The position numbers were made by a program, and so were the translations under genes. A model generated the notes under the pieces. That model was given only the letters and a program-made list of their open reading frames with translations, was not told where the DNA came from and ran no database searches. A DNA stretch of 64,000 bases, taken from Coenobita brevimanus. Lineage: Eukaryota > Arthropoda > Malacostraca > Decapoda > Coenobitidae. Of this stretch, positions 33,401 through 41,650 are shown piece by piece (position 1 is the first letter of the stretch; each line of letters starts with the position of its first letter). The DNA lies in NCBI GenBank assembly GCA_032717465.1, contig CM064713.1:3430001-3494000 (forward strand). Direction: 5' to 3'.

Positions 33401-35452
33401 GCAAGTAAAGGAAAACCAAACTAGAATGGCAACACTTGCAAGTAAATACATGACATTTCCCAACTTTTCCATGGTATAGGCTAGTTTTCTCCTGTAGGCT
33501 AAAAACAAGACTCAGTTTGTGTTGTAAAACAGGTTAGAGGGCACATTTAAATTGAACTCACTTTGTAGCTTTGCTGTGTTTTAAGCTAAATAGAACATGC
33601 ACCTTTATGAGGATGGTTGTCTTCATGTCTGAAGGTTTCCCGGGCTTGTATTTTAGTTGTTTTGTGCCTGTCTTTTTTGCACTTTTTGATCAGTTTAATA
33701 TTATTACATGCTTCAATATAAAATCTGAGAAAGATGTCTTGAGGTACCAGGCCCAGGTAGGTAAGCTTCAGGCCAGTTGACCCAGAATTCAAGTTGTGAA
33801 GGCATGGCAACAAGCACTGAGAATGCCAGTGACAAGAAAAAGTAAAACAATCCAACCCCATTTTCACCCATATAAACAGCAGCATTGAGGGCTTGGGCCA
33901 TGGGGCTAGGCTACTTTGTTCTGACATTTAAGGCATTGGTGACCAGCCTGACTTGTCTCTGATTGGCATTACACAAGCAAGAAACATCGGCTTCTGAAAG
34001 AAAGAATGAGAAAAATAAAAAATTTTCCCTTTGGTAAATGTAATTAAGAGAAACTGTCAGGAAAATGGTTACACTAGTGGTCCATTCACTAATAACCACA
34101 GGAATAAGCTTAGTAAGGTTATAGAGGGCTTAGTTACAGTGTGTGCCACTAATGCACAGGTTCAGAGCAACAAGGCACAGATCAGCAGCTTGCGTGGGAA
34201 GATACCTGAGGATGGCATCACTCCCCTGCGCCCTCCTCCTCAGGCTGGTCCCCCGAAGGCCAAGTGGTCTCAAGAGGAGCTCCTTCTTGCCGTCCAGGGT
34301 GTGTTGTTTTGCTTGCCATAAGTTGTTTTGAATTATATAGTGTTACTCTTTTTCAGTACTAGTCTTAGCTACTAGCTTCTTCAGTTCAGTGACATATTAT
34401 AGCCTCTTCTATTTGTGCTCAAAGATCACGTGGCAGATCATGATCTGGTTTGGATTTGAATCCAGATTTTGCCCCTTCTGTTTGTGATAAAAGAACAAGA
34501 TGATCCGTTTAGGAGCATAACAACAGCTGATTTTACCTGTGATGTTTTTCCACGGGTTTGCATGACCCTACTTGCAATGGATGATGATGATGATAATTAG
34601 TTAAACTACATGACTGTGGGCCTGAAGAAGGTGGGTTAACCCGCTGGCCCGAGTGCCAGGGGGTTAACTCGCCCTCTTCTTGCCCACAGTGGGGGCGGAG
34701 GGACGTTGGTTACAAGATTGTGACAACATGAGTTAACTTTTACCTGGTCGTGCTGTAGTGGTATGCCGCCTGGCTCTCACCTGAGAGTCCTGGGTTCAAT
34801 TCCTGGCATATTGGTAATTTCTCAGACAGAAAATAAAAATAATTTTTGGAGGAGCTTTGAGAATGATTGTTTAAGATCTAACTCAACCTTCGTCTAGAGG
34901 TGGGTTCACAGCAGAATTGCAGATCACAGATTCTGCTGAATTGTGGTCGACAGATCCCAGGATCCGAATTCAGTGACCCTAATAGAACATCGAATGACTG
35001 GATCTGTGGTGTGATCTGTGATGTGAAATGGAGCCTCACAAATAGAAGAGGCTTTTAATCCATATCATACTTGCTATTACATTTTGAGTGGTATTCAGTA
35101 ATTAGATTATTTTTTGCAGAAATTTCTAAATAACAGTTCAACTTCAGCCATAAACTAGCTGATTATTATTTTATCTTTGGAATGCTAACCAAGTTTTACC
35201 CTCTCATCTGTGACTTTAATTAGCAGATTATATTTTATTGTACTGTATTGTTACCGGTAATCTGGCTTTGTTCCCTCAGCTGTGCGTTACTTTGGGAAAG
35301 ACTTCAAGGCCATTGCAGAGATTGTGGGCAACAAGACTGAAAATCATGTGAGAAGCTTCTTTGTAACCTACCGCAAGAGATACAACCTGGACGGAGTTTT
35401 GAGAGAATGGGAGGAGGAGCATGGGCCTGCTAGGGGCAGTGGAGATGAGTAG
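8075..35452 (+). CDS. CoREST: CoREST / REST corepressor (RCOR), complete coding gene, ten exons
   Basis: CoREST is the nuclear scaffold that joins the LSD1/KDM1A demethylase and HDAC1/2 and presents nucleosomes to LSD1; this role is known for the family. Ten exons join in frame (8075-8192, 12842-12904, 18060-18134, 27094-27308, 29804-29917, 30902-31077, 31453-31555, 32944-33054, 34160-34298, 35280-35452), giving 1287 nt, 428 residues plus stop. Every intron is GT..AG and all phases match. Domains: Ser/Gly-rich leader 1-39, ELM2 starting [11 protein letters not shown] and running to about 128, SANT1 about 130-181, acidic linker, CX2C-X15-CX2C motif 227-249, basic linker ([10 protein letters not shown]), LSD1-binding helix about 300-340, SANT2 about 359-408. 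Human RCOR1 is longer (485 residues), mainly because of its C-terminal tail; this protein stops soon after the EEEHG motif. Introns are large and filled with repeats. Alternative upstream or terminal exons cannot be excluded. Confidence 0.95.
8770..8847. repeat. (TA)n microsatellite
   Basis: Two or three TA runs broken by TATTATAT. Confidence 0.95.
9095..9540 (-). mobile_element. Degenerate LINE-A fragment
   Basis: The - strand resembles the 3' part of LINE-A: 'ttaatcccagaggaggtggtcacaga' followed by the C-rich block seen in other copies. Heavily mutated; no long open frame. It lies just before a second LINE-A fragment. Confidence 0.6.
9592..10145 (-). mobile_element. LINE-A fragment, 5'-truncated and frameshifted
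   Basis: Starts with a (TCTA)n tail (the LINE 3' end on the - strand). Two - strand frames carry the RT C-terminal region: [20 protein letters not shown] and then [21 protein letters not shown] frameshift separates them. Dead copy. Confidence 0.85.
10717..11238. mobile_element. Tigger/pogo-like MITE
   Basis: 522 bp. The ends CAGGTATGCCCCAGCTTAAC and (reverse) CAGGTATACCTTGATATATG are inverted, and a second inner inverted block (GGGGTATCGC..CCGGCTTAACTATG) strengthens the pairing. Flanked by TA on both sides (10715-10716, 11239-11240), the duplication expected of Tc1/mariner/pogo elements. No transposase seen. Confidence 0.65.
12060..12262 (+). mobile_element. LINE-A 3' fragment
   Basis: + strand LINE-A end: a G-rich 'ggtggagggatggaggt' block, then 'ggccaccccttatgggattaa' and a GATAGAGAGATAG tail. 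No intact reading frame. Confidence 0.7.
12357..12562 (+). mobile_element. MITE-A copy 3
   Basis: Inverted ends TGCTCTGACTTGGCCTAAAA and ACCAAGTTAGAGTAAGAGGG with the family core between them. Same orientation as copy 1. Confidence 0.75.
12621..12690 (-). mobile_element. tRNA-derived SINE relic
   Basis: On the - strand the sequence resembles a tRNA: an A-box-like TGTGGTGTAAATGGTTAGC and a B-box-like GGATTCTTGTCCC at tRNA-like spacing. The acceptor stem does not pair, so it is a SINE head rather than a working tRNA gene. Confidence 0.4.
12842..12904 (+). CDS. CoREST: CoREST exon 2 (start of ELM2)
   Basis: Codes the ELM2 opening [19 protein letters not shown]. Acceptor ..TTATATTGCAG, donor CATG|GTAGGT, phase 1 in and out. 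Confidence 0.9.
13367..14851 (+). mobile_element. Tigger/pogo-like transposon, deletion derivative
   Basis: 1,485 bp with inverted ends CAGTGGAATCTCCTAAAT at both sides, flanked by TA (13365-13366 and 14852-14853). Inside, about 13783 on the + strand, is a short basic N-terminal-like frame ([19 protein letters not shown]). Near 14440 is a STLDFEGFL stretch that recurs in the element at 28917-29543, presumably the transposase C-terminus. The catalytic region is missing. The right ~300 bp is duplicated downstream (14881-16996). Confidence 0.65.
15079..16962 (-). mobile_element. LINE-A non-LTR retrotransposon, longest copy, 5'-truncated
   Basis: A 1.88-kb insertion in the Tigger-like repeat. 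The 3' end on the - strand is a (TAGA)n tail, as in all other copies of the family. It lacks the endonuclease part. The window holds at least eight further fragments with the same tail, so the family is abundant in this genome. Confidence 0.85.
15109..16944 (-). pseudogene. LINE-A reverse transcriptase ORF, one in-frame stop
   Basis: Would reverse-transcribe the element's RNA at a nicked target site (known for non-LTR retrotransposons). The frame runs from 16944 to 15109 with a single TGA just after WMWKMCRLA (about 16497). RT motifs in order: [89 protein letters not shown], then the catalytic box as [10 protein letters not shown], and [10 protein letters not shown]. The C-terminus has conserved [10 protein letters not shown] and [20 protein letters not shown] blocks. 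The residue before A-D-D is normally F or Y and here is S, so this copy is probably inactive even apart from the stop. The clade is uncertain. Confidence 0.85.
17384..17621 (-). mobile_element. MITE-A copy 4
   Basis: Diverged reverse-orientation copy. The core 'ctctacatccttcccatag' and the right end GTCAGGTTAG...AAGTATA match the family. Confidence 0.65.
18060..18134 (+). CDS. CoREST: CoREST exon 3 (ELM2)
   Basis: Codes [20 protein letters not shown] and SEDS; the [11 protein letters not shown] block corresponds to LVWSPNQNLSE in vertebrate RCOR1. Acceptor TTCCCTTAG, donor AGTC|GTGAGT; the split codon gives Leu86. Confidence 0.9.
18327..18571. mobile_element. hAT-type MITE with perfect 8-bp target duplication
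   Basis: 245 bp with ends CAGTGGCGTACCTGAGG and (reverse) CAGGGGCGTACCTAGAGAT. Direct repeats ATTTGTAT flank it at 18319-18326 and 18572-18579. The centre is a (TA)n run between two GGGGCC-rich arms. Non-autonomous. Confidence 0.85.
19455..22372 (-). pseudogene. CR1-like LINE ORF2 (endonuclease + reverse transcriptase), two frameshifts
   Basis: Normally nicks target DNA and reverse-transcribes the element (known). APE-type endonuclease motifs: [41 protein letters not shown] motifs: [61 protein letters not shown], and the catalytic NMFADDAKI. The first frame runs 22372-20198 (724 codons) and stops just after FADD because of a one-base indel near 20200. The next frame ([20 protein letters not shown] on) runs to about 19620, where a second shift lies in an A/T homopolymer, and the C-terminus ends at 19455. 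The frame begins in phase with ORF1, nine codons after its stop, and has no AUG at the junction. Confidence 0.85.
22400..23362 (-). CDS. CR1-like LINE ORF1 (coiled-coil protein)
   Basis: 320 codons, intact, starting [19 protein letters not shown] and ending KKKFF-stop. Residues about 25-180 are a long heptad-rich coiled coil ([19 protein letters not shown] and similar). Residues about 185-300 hold a more globular segment ([26 protein letters not shown]) that looks like the RRM-type domain of many LINE ORF1 proteins. By family knowledge it binds and packages the LINE RNA. It belongs to the element, not to the host. The RRM-like reading is tentative. Confidence 0.75.
   Translation of the reverse strand: MDTYFSKTNLEKKRDKSKKQNDDFYQELVEVETHNRLVERVHKLEMAFKNEIDEIKKQMHLQKEEIEKLGREANKKDTTISELTVELNTLRKKVSEMGSTVVNHESVMEELKNDRETIRQASSLMDQSSDIEEKITQVNEAVQSYKNDVETTYAEMVKVKKDLETRVEEKNIKKEVKRIIQNNPRLVRDSVEINKSIVITGIEEEEIKNKITRDKKEMANVMNLLKEVSEEICSKDIEEHKRLGKYEKSKTRPLKVTFQSVNTVEEILKNAKNLMEKEEFKNVWIKRCLTQEELELLKEKREEAKTNNEGRSEEDKKKFF
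23628..23713. repeat. (GT)n microsatellite
   Basis: About 86 bases of uninterrupted GT, next to the 5' end of the CR1-like LINE. Confidence 0.95.
24150..25340. repeat. Dispersed repeat, copy 2, split by insertions
   Basis: Matches 1-370 in order: 'gggctacaaggaagtt' (24180), 'gaaatagcttt' (24290), 'tatcaaagaccat' (24536), 'aacattgttcagcagg' (25195). Between matching blocks lie a LINE-end fragment (24380-24505), a poly-T run and about 600 bp of non-matching sequence, all later insertions. Confidence 0.55.
24380..24505 (-). mobile_element. LINE-A-related 3' end fragment (subfamily 2)
   Basis: Shares 'aatcccgtaaggggtggcc' with LINE-A, but then continues into 'ctctccaccaacc', as does 39690-39860. 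It may be a related LINE or SINE using the same 3' end. Confidence 0.5.
25911..26680 (+). mobile_element. LINE-A copy, 5'-truncated, sense to CoREST
   Basis: Encodes an unbroken RT C-terminal stretch ([20 protein letters not shown] through [10 protein letters not shown]) of about 230 codons with the [10 protein letters not shown] and [12 protein letters not shown] blocks. It ends with a (GATA)n tail at 26660-26678. It starts just after the catalytic box, so it is not functional. Confidence 0.85.
26829..27093 (+). repeat. Tandem polypyrimidine-CAG array before CoREST exon 4
   Basis: Seven degenerate units of 30-50 bp, each a T/C-rich run ending in CCAG or GCAG (for example CTACCCAGCCTTACTATGA), precede the true acceptor CCTTTCCACAG at 27083-27093. 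Each unit looks like a 3' splice site. Whether any is used is unknown. Confidence 0.6.
27094..27308 (+). CDS. CoREST: CoREST exon 4 (ELM2 end and SANT1 first part)
   Basis: Codes residues 86-157: [54 protein letters not shown] and [11 protein letters not shown]. This is the most conserved part of the protein and matches RCOR family SANT1 closely. Donor ATG|GTGAGT, phase 0. Confidence 0.97.
27333..27425. repeat. (GGT)n / (AGT)n microsatellite
   Basis: Trinucleotide run directly downstream of the exon 4 donor. The rest of the intron to 28916 shows no recognisable feature. Confidence 0.9.
28917..29543. mobile_element. Tigger/pogo-like deletion derivative
   Basis: 627 bp with inverted ends CAGTAGGTTCGCACAGTGCG and (reverse) CAGTAGGCTCGCACAGTGCA, flanked by TA on both sides. 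A + strand relic at 29120-29275 contains SALDFEGFM, similar to STLDFEGFL in the 13367-14851 element, presumably the transposase C-terminus. Confidence 0.75.
29804..29917 (+). CDS. CoREST: CoREST exon 5 (SANT1 end)
   Basis: Codes [20 protein letters not shown] and [12 protein letters not shown], the third SANT1 helix and basic tail. Acceptor TCCATAG, donor CTCCAG|GTGAGT, phase 0 both sides. Confidence 0.95.
30431..30870 (+). mobile_element. tRNA-derived SINE (SINE-1) copy
   Basis: About 440 bp. Starts with 'actcaccatccactcactcg', contains a T/C-rich block, an A-box-like TGGTTTATTGG and a B-box-like GGTTTTTATCC, and ends 'acaggattagatgat'. Diverged from the better copy at 39971-40468. Confidence 0.7.
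30902..31077 (+). CDS. CoREST: CoREST exon 6 (acidic linker and four-cysteine motif)
   Basis: Codes a Gly/Asp/Glu-rich linker and then [15 protein letters not shown] and [12 protein letters not shown]. Cysteines at residues 227, 230, 246 and 249 form CX2C-X15-CX2C. Donor is TGGAA|GTAAAT in phase 2. Acceptor TTAATGACAG. Confidence 0.9.
31080..31194. repeat. 57-bp tandem duplication next to the exon 6 donor
   Basis: 'aaatatcagaacga.gaacat' plus 'atgagagttttttaa.acaga' occurs twice in tandem, beginning two bases after the donor GT. The second copy has lost the GT. Confidence 0.85.
31453..31555 (+). CDS. CoREST: CoREST exon 7 (basic linker)
   Basis: Codes [20 protein letters not shown] and [14 protein letters not shown]; the KRRPPRGM block corresponds to KRKPPKGM in RCOR1. 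Phase 2 in, phase 0 out (GAG|GTGAGC). Confidence 0.95.
31862..32213 (-). mobile_element. LINE-A 3' fragment
   Basis: - strand frame carries [18 protein letters not shown] and [20 protein letters not shown] with frameshifts. It lacks an obvious TAGA tail. A Repeat-D piece follows at 32206-32275. Confidence 0.8.
32411..32828 (-). mobile_element. SINE-1 copy
   Basis: Reverse-oriented copy with an (ATTC)n tail at 32411-32430, the tRNA-like region at about 32570-32640, and the conserved 5' end 'actcactcagtgtaac' near 32800. Confidence 0.75.
32944..33054 (+). CDS. CoREST: CoREST exon 8 (LSD1-binding linker)
   Basis: Codes [20 protein letters not shown] then [17 protein letters not shown]. The second half matches the LRQLDMELVSVKRQ helix of RCOR1 that pairs with the LSD1 tower. 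Donor CAG|GTCAGT, phase 0. Confidence 0.93.
33090..33200. repeat. (ATC)n microsatellite
   Basis: CAT/ATC repeats just after the exon 8 donor. The Ile-rich frame across it is spurious. 33200-33880 shows nothing else recognisable. Confidence 0.9.
33885..34010 (-). mobile_element. SINE-1 fragment
   Basis: Matches the 3' part of SINE-1 on the - strand ('ggggctaggc', 'gaccagcctgac', 'gcattacacaagcaagaaac'). Truncated before the tRNA-like region. Confidence 0.6.
34160..34298 (+). CDS. CoREST: CoREST exon 9 (linker end and SANT2 start)
   Basis: Codes [20 protein letters not shown] through [14 protein letters not shown]. The QIQNIKQ/SALKEK helix of RCOR1 corresponds to the first part. Phase 0 in, phase 1 out (CAGG|GTGTGT). 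Confidence 0.94.
34746..34812 (+). mobile_element. tRNA-Glu-like SINE head or pseudogene
   Basis: 'GCTGTAGTGGTATGCCGCC', anticodon-loop-like GGCTCTCACC and B-box GGGTTCAATTCC are spaced as in tRNA-Glu(CTC). The acceptor arms do not pair well and an A-rich stretch follows, so a SINE or tRNA pseudogene is more likely than a functional gene. Confidence 0.5.
35280..35452 (+). CDS. CoREST: CoREST exon 10 (SANT2, stop)
   Basis: Codes [37 protein letters not shown] and [21 protein letters not shown]. Matches RCOR1 SANT2 (AIRKYGRDFQAISDVIGNK). The stop is TAG at 35450-35452. Confidence 0.96.
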
Positions 35453-35639
35453 AGAGCTTGGAAAATGACTGAAGACTTTAAGGTGAGAAAGAATGATGTA
35501 GATTTGGTTCAGAATAGGTACCTCTCTCTCTCTCTTTATGATGGTATCTTGATCATTTTACTAAGACTACCTCCAGATCAGTGTATTCCATGCAGGGAGG
35601 GACATCTTCACCTGATGGCACTGATACAGCTGAGTCCTG

Positions 35640-35790
35640 GGGATACTGGGCCACCCAGTTGTACAGACATCCCTCATCTCCTTCCCTGTCCCCTGAACAG
35701 AGGAAGGTGGTCAGCAGGAAGAGGGCAGCTTCAGCCTGCAGTGCACTGGGTTCACATTCAGATGAGTCAGGGGTTGCATCTACTACTGCT
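35640..35790 (+). repeat. Repeat-D copy in the probable CoREST 3' UTR
   Basis: Best-preserved copy of Repeat-D ('gggcagcttcagcctgcagt', 'cattcagatgagtca'). It creates a Ser-rich open frame (35581-35943) that is not part of CoREST, because the CoREST stop lies upstream in the same exon. Confidence 0.6.
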
Positions 35791-36332
35791 AACCTAGAGA
35801 GGTCCTCCAGTAGTGAAGGGTTACCTTTGGCTCTGTATAACCCCTCCAGTTCTCCCAAATCTCTCCTAAATGGAGTAAGATTGTGTCGAGATAGCTGGAA
35901 TGAAAGACGTCCTCATAGTGAAAGGGTTGATGTAATGTACTAGATATTATAGTGAGTTCCGATAGGTATGAATGTGTATTAAACTAGAAATTGAAGAGAC
36001 ATAAGAAATACGTAAACTTACTAGAGACAACAGGTTTTTTTTTTTTTTTTTTTTTTTACAAAAGATGTGATACATTAGAATATTATGGAACAAATAACAA
36101 TAAAAATTCAAGTGGAGGTAGGTAAAAAGTTGTGCTAGCCTAGAACAGTAAAAGGCAGAAGAGGTAGATGAGTCTGTGTATAAACCTTAGGTAAGTTGAG
36201 AGAGAGAGAGGAAGGAACTTTAATGCATTGAAAACTTATGAAACTAATAATGTTGAGGTACACGTGGTCCTCATTTTAAGATGTTTGATTATTATTTACA
36301 GTAGTTGATGAATTAAATGCCTTTTCATATAC

Positions 36333-37473
<1,141 letters not shown>

Positions 37474-39442
37474 CCCCTACACCGCGGGCTTGTTTACCAA
37501 TGACTTGCGTGTGCCGCGGGGTTATTTGGGCTCCGACAGACTCTCAAAAAATATTTGCCAAAAATCAGTTATTAGTCCTAGAATAATAAAATTACATATG
37601 CTTATGGCACATACCTTCAGCTTTCTCCTGGAATGATTGTTGAGCCTTCGTCGTTACCGTAGGACTTGTGGAGACCTCTGAAGTAGGGTAACGAAGTCTC
37701 CACTTTACACTTCCCGACAACCCGTAATATGATTACCACAGCCAGGTACAAACACTATAAACACTATTCTACAATTTTCAAGTAGTTTGGGATCCATACT
37801 CAAAAAAAAAACACTGTGAAAGCAATGGAAATTACGAGCGCGTCTGATCGTCGCACTGGCACTAGTTCGCTCATGGTAGTCTGTCATTTATTATTCATAA
37901 AACCCCTCACACTTTATATTTCTATTACTATATAACGCTTATATATATCTACAGTCTTTATCCATAAGTTTCCTTCAGTAGTATTAGTTTATTGTCACTG
38001 TAGGGATTCAATTTCTTTCAGTAAAATACGTAGCATTCACTTTCTCGTCCTGTATACTGGCACTGAGAGTGAATGTCACTTTCATCTTCACTCTCATAAC
38101 TCATAGCATTCAGACATGCTAGAGTGAAACTTTCACTTTCATTACTCCTAGTATATATACTCGTATTCTTATAATACTACTCATTTACATTTCTATTTAC
38201 GTTCTCTATTTTATTTACGTTATTTACATTTCTATTTTATTTACTCTGTGTTGTGCACTGTCACTTGAAATAACTTATAAAACTATTTTCCATTGTTCAC
38301 GTATATTTACATTCATTACTTTCACTTGCTGTTTACACATTATTTACACATTATTTACAATTCCACTTGCACTGTTTTACTCAATAGAAAGATCGTAGTC
38401 ACTCTTTTATCAATTGTCAGCCCTTTACCTCTTTCCACACGAGGTTTAGTAGGGGGTAAGGTCACAGGGCCCTTGCATGGGGTGAAAAAAGGCCCTGAAG
38501 TCAGCAAGAGGATGAGCCGTACCTCCTCTTCGGAATCTGAGAGAGAACTGCTAGGAGGGCCGGCCCGGGTTGAGAGAGGCCTACTTGAGGGTTATTCAGC
38601 ACTACCAACGTAGCTCTTGAAACAGCTAAGCCTAGCACTGATATGATTGGCAGGAAATCTAGACAATACATTATAAATTTGGTAGTTCCAGGTGAATGTA
38701 AATATCATTTAGGCTTCTCCCTTCCCTTCTTACATGTATATATTTATTAGAAAATAGATTAGAGGCCTATTTAGGAGATATATAATCAGAGCTACCAATG
38801 TTAAATCTTGAAACAGCTTTGTGTAGCACTGATATGATTGGCAGGAAATCTAGACAATACATTATAAATTAGGTAGTTCCAGGTGAATGTAAATATCACT
38901 TAGGCTTCTCCCTTCTCTCCTTACATGTATATTTATTACGAAAATAGATTATACGGCATATTTCAAGGGGGAAAAAAACAGCGAAAATTAGCAAACGAGT
39001 GCACGTGAGGTGTTGTCAGGTGATAATTAGCCAATTCCAGGTGTATGGCACTCTCACTTACCTGATTTCTTTCTTGTATATATTATTTGGTATAAGAATA
39101 CGACATAGGGCTTATTTCAATGGATGAAATCAGTGAAAAATTCCAGGGAAGATTTACTTAGCGTAGCATGGCCGGGCAGGAGAGAGGATAGGGTAATGGA
39201 GTGGGGGTAGGGAGGGGAGTCAAGAATGGGGAGAAATGGCTAAATTGTCAACAATGGATGGGAGTACAGATGAGATTAGGAGTGCTGACTAGTGTTGGAC
39301 ATTGTCAGTACTGATAGATGATACAAGCCCCCACTTGAAAGCCCGGGTGAATTCAAAATAACACAGAATCACAAAAGCGACGCCCCGCGGTATGATCCCT
39401 TGCTCCCAAGCGTCACGAAAGTGACGCCCCGCGGTTAAGGGG
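37474..39442. mobile_element. piggyBac-like element inserted in LINE-A
   Basis: 1,969 bp. Ends CCCCTACACCGCGGG and (reverse) CCCCTTAACCGCGGG are inverted. TTAA is duplicated on both sides (37470-37473, 39443-39446). The uninterrupted LINE at 15683-15702 has only one TTAA at the equivalent site (AAGTACTTAAACGTACTCAC), which proves the insertion boundaries. TTAA targeting and CCC ends are hallmarks of piggyBac. There is no intact transposase; a 106-codon frame at 38293-38613 with a Ser/Glu-rich MSRTSSSESERELLGG stretch may be a transposase N-terminal relic, but this is unproven. Confidence 0.85.
38613..39130. repeat. Tandem repeat inside the piggyBac-like element
   Basis: About 190-bp unit repeated: 'gcactgatatgattggcagg' at about 38635 and 38827, with long near-identical flanks, and a third diverged unit from about 39020 ('ccaattccaggtgta'). 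Confidence 0.85.
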
Positions 39443-39540
39443 TTAAATGTACTCACATTTTCCAATTCCTCACCATCCAACCTTGCTGTACATTCACTGA
39501 CTTTACCTCTCTCAAAGACCATCACTTTACTCTTCCCTAC
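39443..39540 (-). mobile_element. LINE-A copy, continuation 5' of the insertion
   Basis: Continues the LINE at exactly the next base after TTAA ([17 protein letters not shown] on the - strand). It ends, 5'-truncated, at a (TA)n/(CTAT)n run. Confidence 0.9.
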
Positions 39541-39582
39541 ATATATATATATATATACTGTATATATCTATCTATCTATCTA

Positions 39583-39619
<37 letters not shown>

Positions 39620-39643
39620 TGTATATATCTATCTATCTATCTA

Positions 39644-39680
<37 letters not shown>
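39541..39680. repeat. (TA)n(CTAT)n compound array, duplicated
   Basis: The block 'actgtatatatctatctatc' plus its TA run occurs twice in tandem. Confidence 0.95.
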
Positions 39681-39681
<1 letters not shown>

Positions 39682-39689
39682 TTTTCATT

Positions 39690-39860
39690 CATTGCCAGAT
39701 GCCATGTATCCCAAACAGGGTGGCCAAGGGCTTAGAGTTAATTGTTTTACAGGGAGGGGCAATAATCCTCCACCAACCCCACTTGACACGTAGGGAGAAT
39801 GTTATGCCAACAGCATCTGGTGTTCCCAGGTGGTCACCCTTCCAAGTACTAACCAGACCC
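39690..39860 (-). mobile_element. LINE-A-related 3' end fragment (subfamily 2)
   Basis: 'attgccagatgcc' and 'cagggtggcc' ends as in LINE-A, then 'aatcctccaccaacccca' as at 24380-24505. Followed by a (TA)n run at 39860-39888. Confidence 0.5.
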
Positions 39861-39970
39861 ATATATATATATATATATATATATATATCATCATCTGGCC
39901 CTCCTTTCCCACCCTAGGGCAGGGTGAGGAGTAGCATGTACTGTACAGTATATATATACTATATAAGAAA

Positions 39971-40468
39971 CGCTCACCATCCACTCACTCGATGTAGAGC
40001 AGCTCTCGGGTGTCTGCCCTTTTCTCTCCTCCATCCTTCTTTCCTTCCATCCTCTTCTGTCTTTCCTGCATTCTTTCCTCATGCTTCTGCCTACGGGTGA
40101 CTTTACACTCCCTCTTCTGTCTTTCTTTCCTTCATTCTTTCCTCCTCCTTCTGCCTGTGGGTGACTCTACACTGAGTGACAAGCCAAATTATTTTCTGTA
40201 CACCAGGAAACCACTTACTACGCTGGGTGGTAACCATATAGCCGAATTTTGGCGCCTGGTGGTTTAGTGGGTAATTATTGCACTCCAGTCGGATTGAGCC
40301 GGAGAAGGTTTATATCCAAGGGGAGGTTGGGGTTTATTGCTCATGTAATGCCAGTCAGGGATGAGTGAGGCTGGTCACTCTCATCTTAAATGTCAGGACC
40401 AACTTGCCTAGCCCTGGGCTGCTACACTCCTCATGGGGCAACGTAGGATTGGATGATGAATGAATAAG
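39971..40468 (+). mobile_element. SINE-1, best copy, with A and B boxes
   Basis: About 498 bp. A-box TGGTTTAGTGG at 40260-40270 and B-box GGTTTATATCC at 40307-40317 lie 37 bp apart, as in a tRNA. They are in the middle of the element rather than at its start, so the 290-bp leader is of other origin. The tail is GATGAATGAATAAGAATA. This copy contains an extra internal duplication of the 'cttctgcct..gggtgactttacac' block. Confidence 0.8.
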
Positions 40469-40734
40469 AATAGTCAAAAAGTAACAAGAATAAATTAAGA
40501 GTAGGCCAGGAATGCAGTGATGGTTATTGTTATTGTTATTGTTATTTTATTTTTCATTAGGAATCATTTGTTTTTGCTAAAAGGAGATATGGGACTGTAT
40601 AATTTTCCTGTAAGAATGGTATATATTAACAAAGTAAAATGAGCAGTGATCCAATAATCGTGGGGATGTCATTTTCATTTTATTTTTGCTTATGATTGAC
40701 ATGTTTGAACTGGAGGAGTTTCATATAGTCTCTG

Positions 40735-40985
40735 TCATCATCTTCATTACAGGGGCACTTATCATCATCATCATCATGAGCAGCACTGCAGCAGCAGCAG
40801 CGGCAGCATCCAGACATCTTTTCCTACAATAGGCTGGGTGAAGTATGGTGCAGAAAGGCAGAAAAGAATGAATAGAACCAAAGTTTGACCAATTGAATGC
40901 ACCAAACTGCCTTTCACTCACTGTTGAAGTCCCCAGAATCCCAGCTTGTATTTCAGTAAAATCATCTAGAGCTAGCAAGATTAAA
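40735..40985. repeat. Repeat-E copy 1
   Basis: 'aaagtttgaccaattgaatg', 'cctttcactcactgtt' and 'ccagaatcccagct' are shared with 45770-45960 and 47880-48050, each preceded by (TCA)n. Class unknown; the 5' TCA run suggests a retroposed element. Confidence 0.6.
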
Positions 40986-41431
40986 TAAAAAAATACATTA
41001 GTGGATTCAAGGGGTTAACTGAACGTCTTGCACCCAGTCATTTTGAAACTGCGTTATAGGTCGGATGCTAAAATCTTAAATTGTAAAGCGAAGTGTAGAC
41101 TTGTTAATTACTGAAGGCCATTAATGTAAAACTTATGGTTATTAGGTATAGACAGCCTGCATTCCATATTAGAGAATGCAGTCAGTAACCATATAGGAGG
41201 GCCAGATATGTTCCATCATCACCATATTTCATAAATTGTCACAAAATATTTGGCATCTGCACCCCACTTTGCAATATCAGATTTAAGCACATGACCCTAT
41301 ATCATAATAATGTAGGTTACTAATAACCAAGACATGGTTTGTTCCTGCACGTAGCTCAGACTTTTCATATATATTCATGTTTTATAAATTTTCAGTATAA
41401 ATAACATGAGAAATAGTGATAGGCATATTAA

Positions 41432-41650
41432 CTATACTCTGTTTACTCTAACTTTGCTTAAAATTGTCAGCTCTTTATCTTCAGTGCTGAGTTGTAACAA
41501 TGGATTAACACTGGAATATTATGCAAGTCACAAGAATGTGCTTTGGAAAGGATGTAGGGCAGGAACATTATCTTTTCTGCCTCTGAGCTTTGTAAAAGAA
41601 GCAGCAAAAAGACAAAAACCTTGGCCAAGTTATGGTGAAAGAACTGTAGT
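41432..41650 (+). mobile_element. MITE-A copy 5
   Basis: Starts CTATACTCTGTTTACTCTAA and ends GGCCAAGTTATGGTGAAAGA; full length. 40986-41431 and 41651-42949 show no other recognisable feature. Confidence 0.8.

Noticed and set aside
34746..34812. A functional tRNA-Glu gene
   Set aside because: B box and anticodon loop look right, but the acceptor stem does not pair and the flanks look like a SINE.
35581..35943. Ser-rich frame just after CoREST as a C-terminal extension
   Set aside because: The CoREST frame stops at 35450-35452 in the same exon and no donor fits; the frame is built on Repeat-D.
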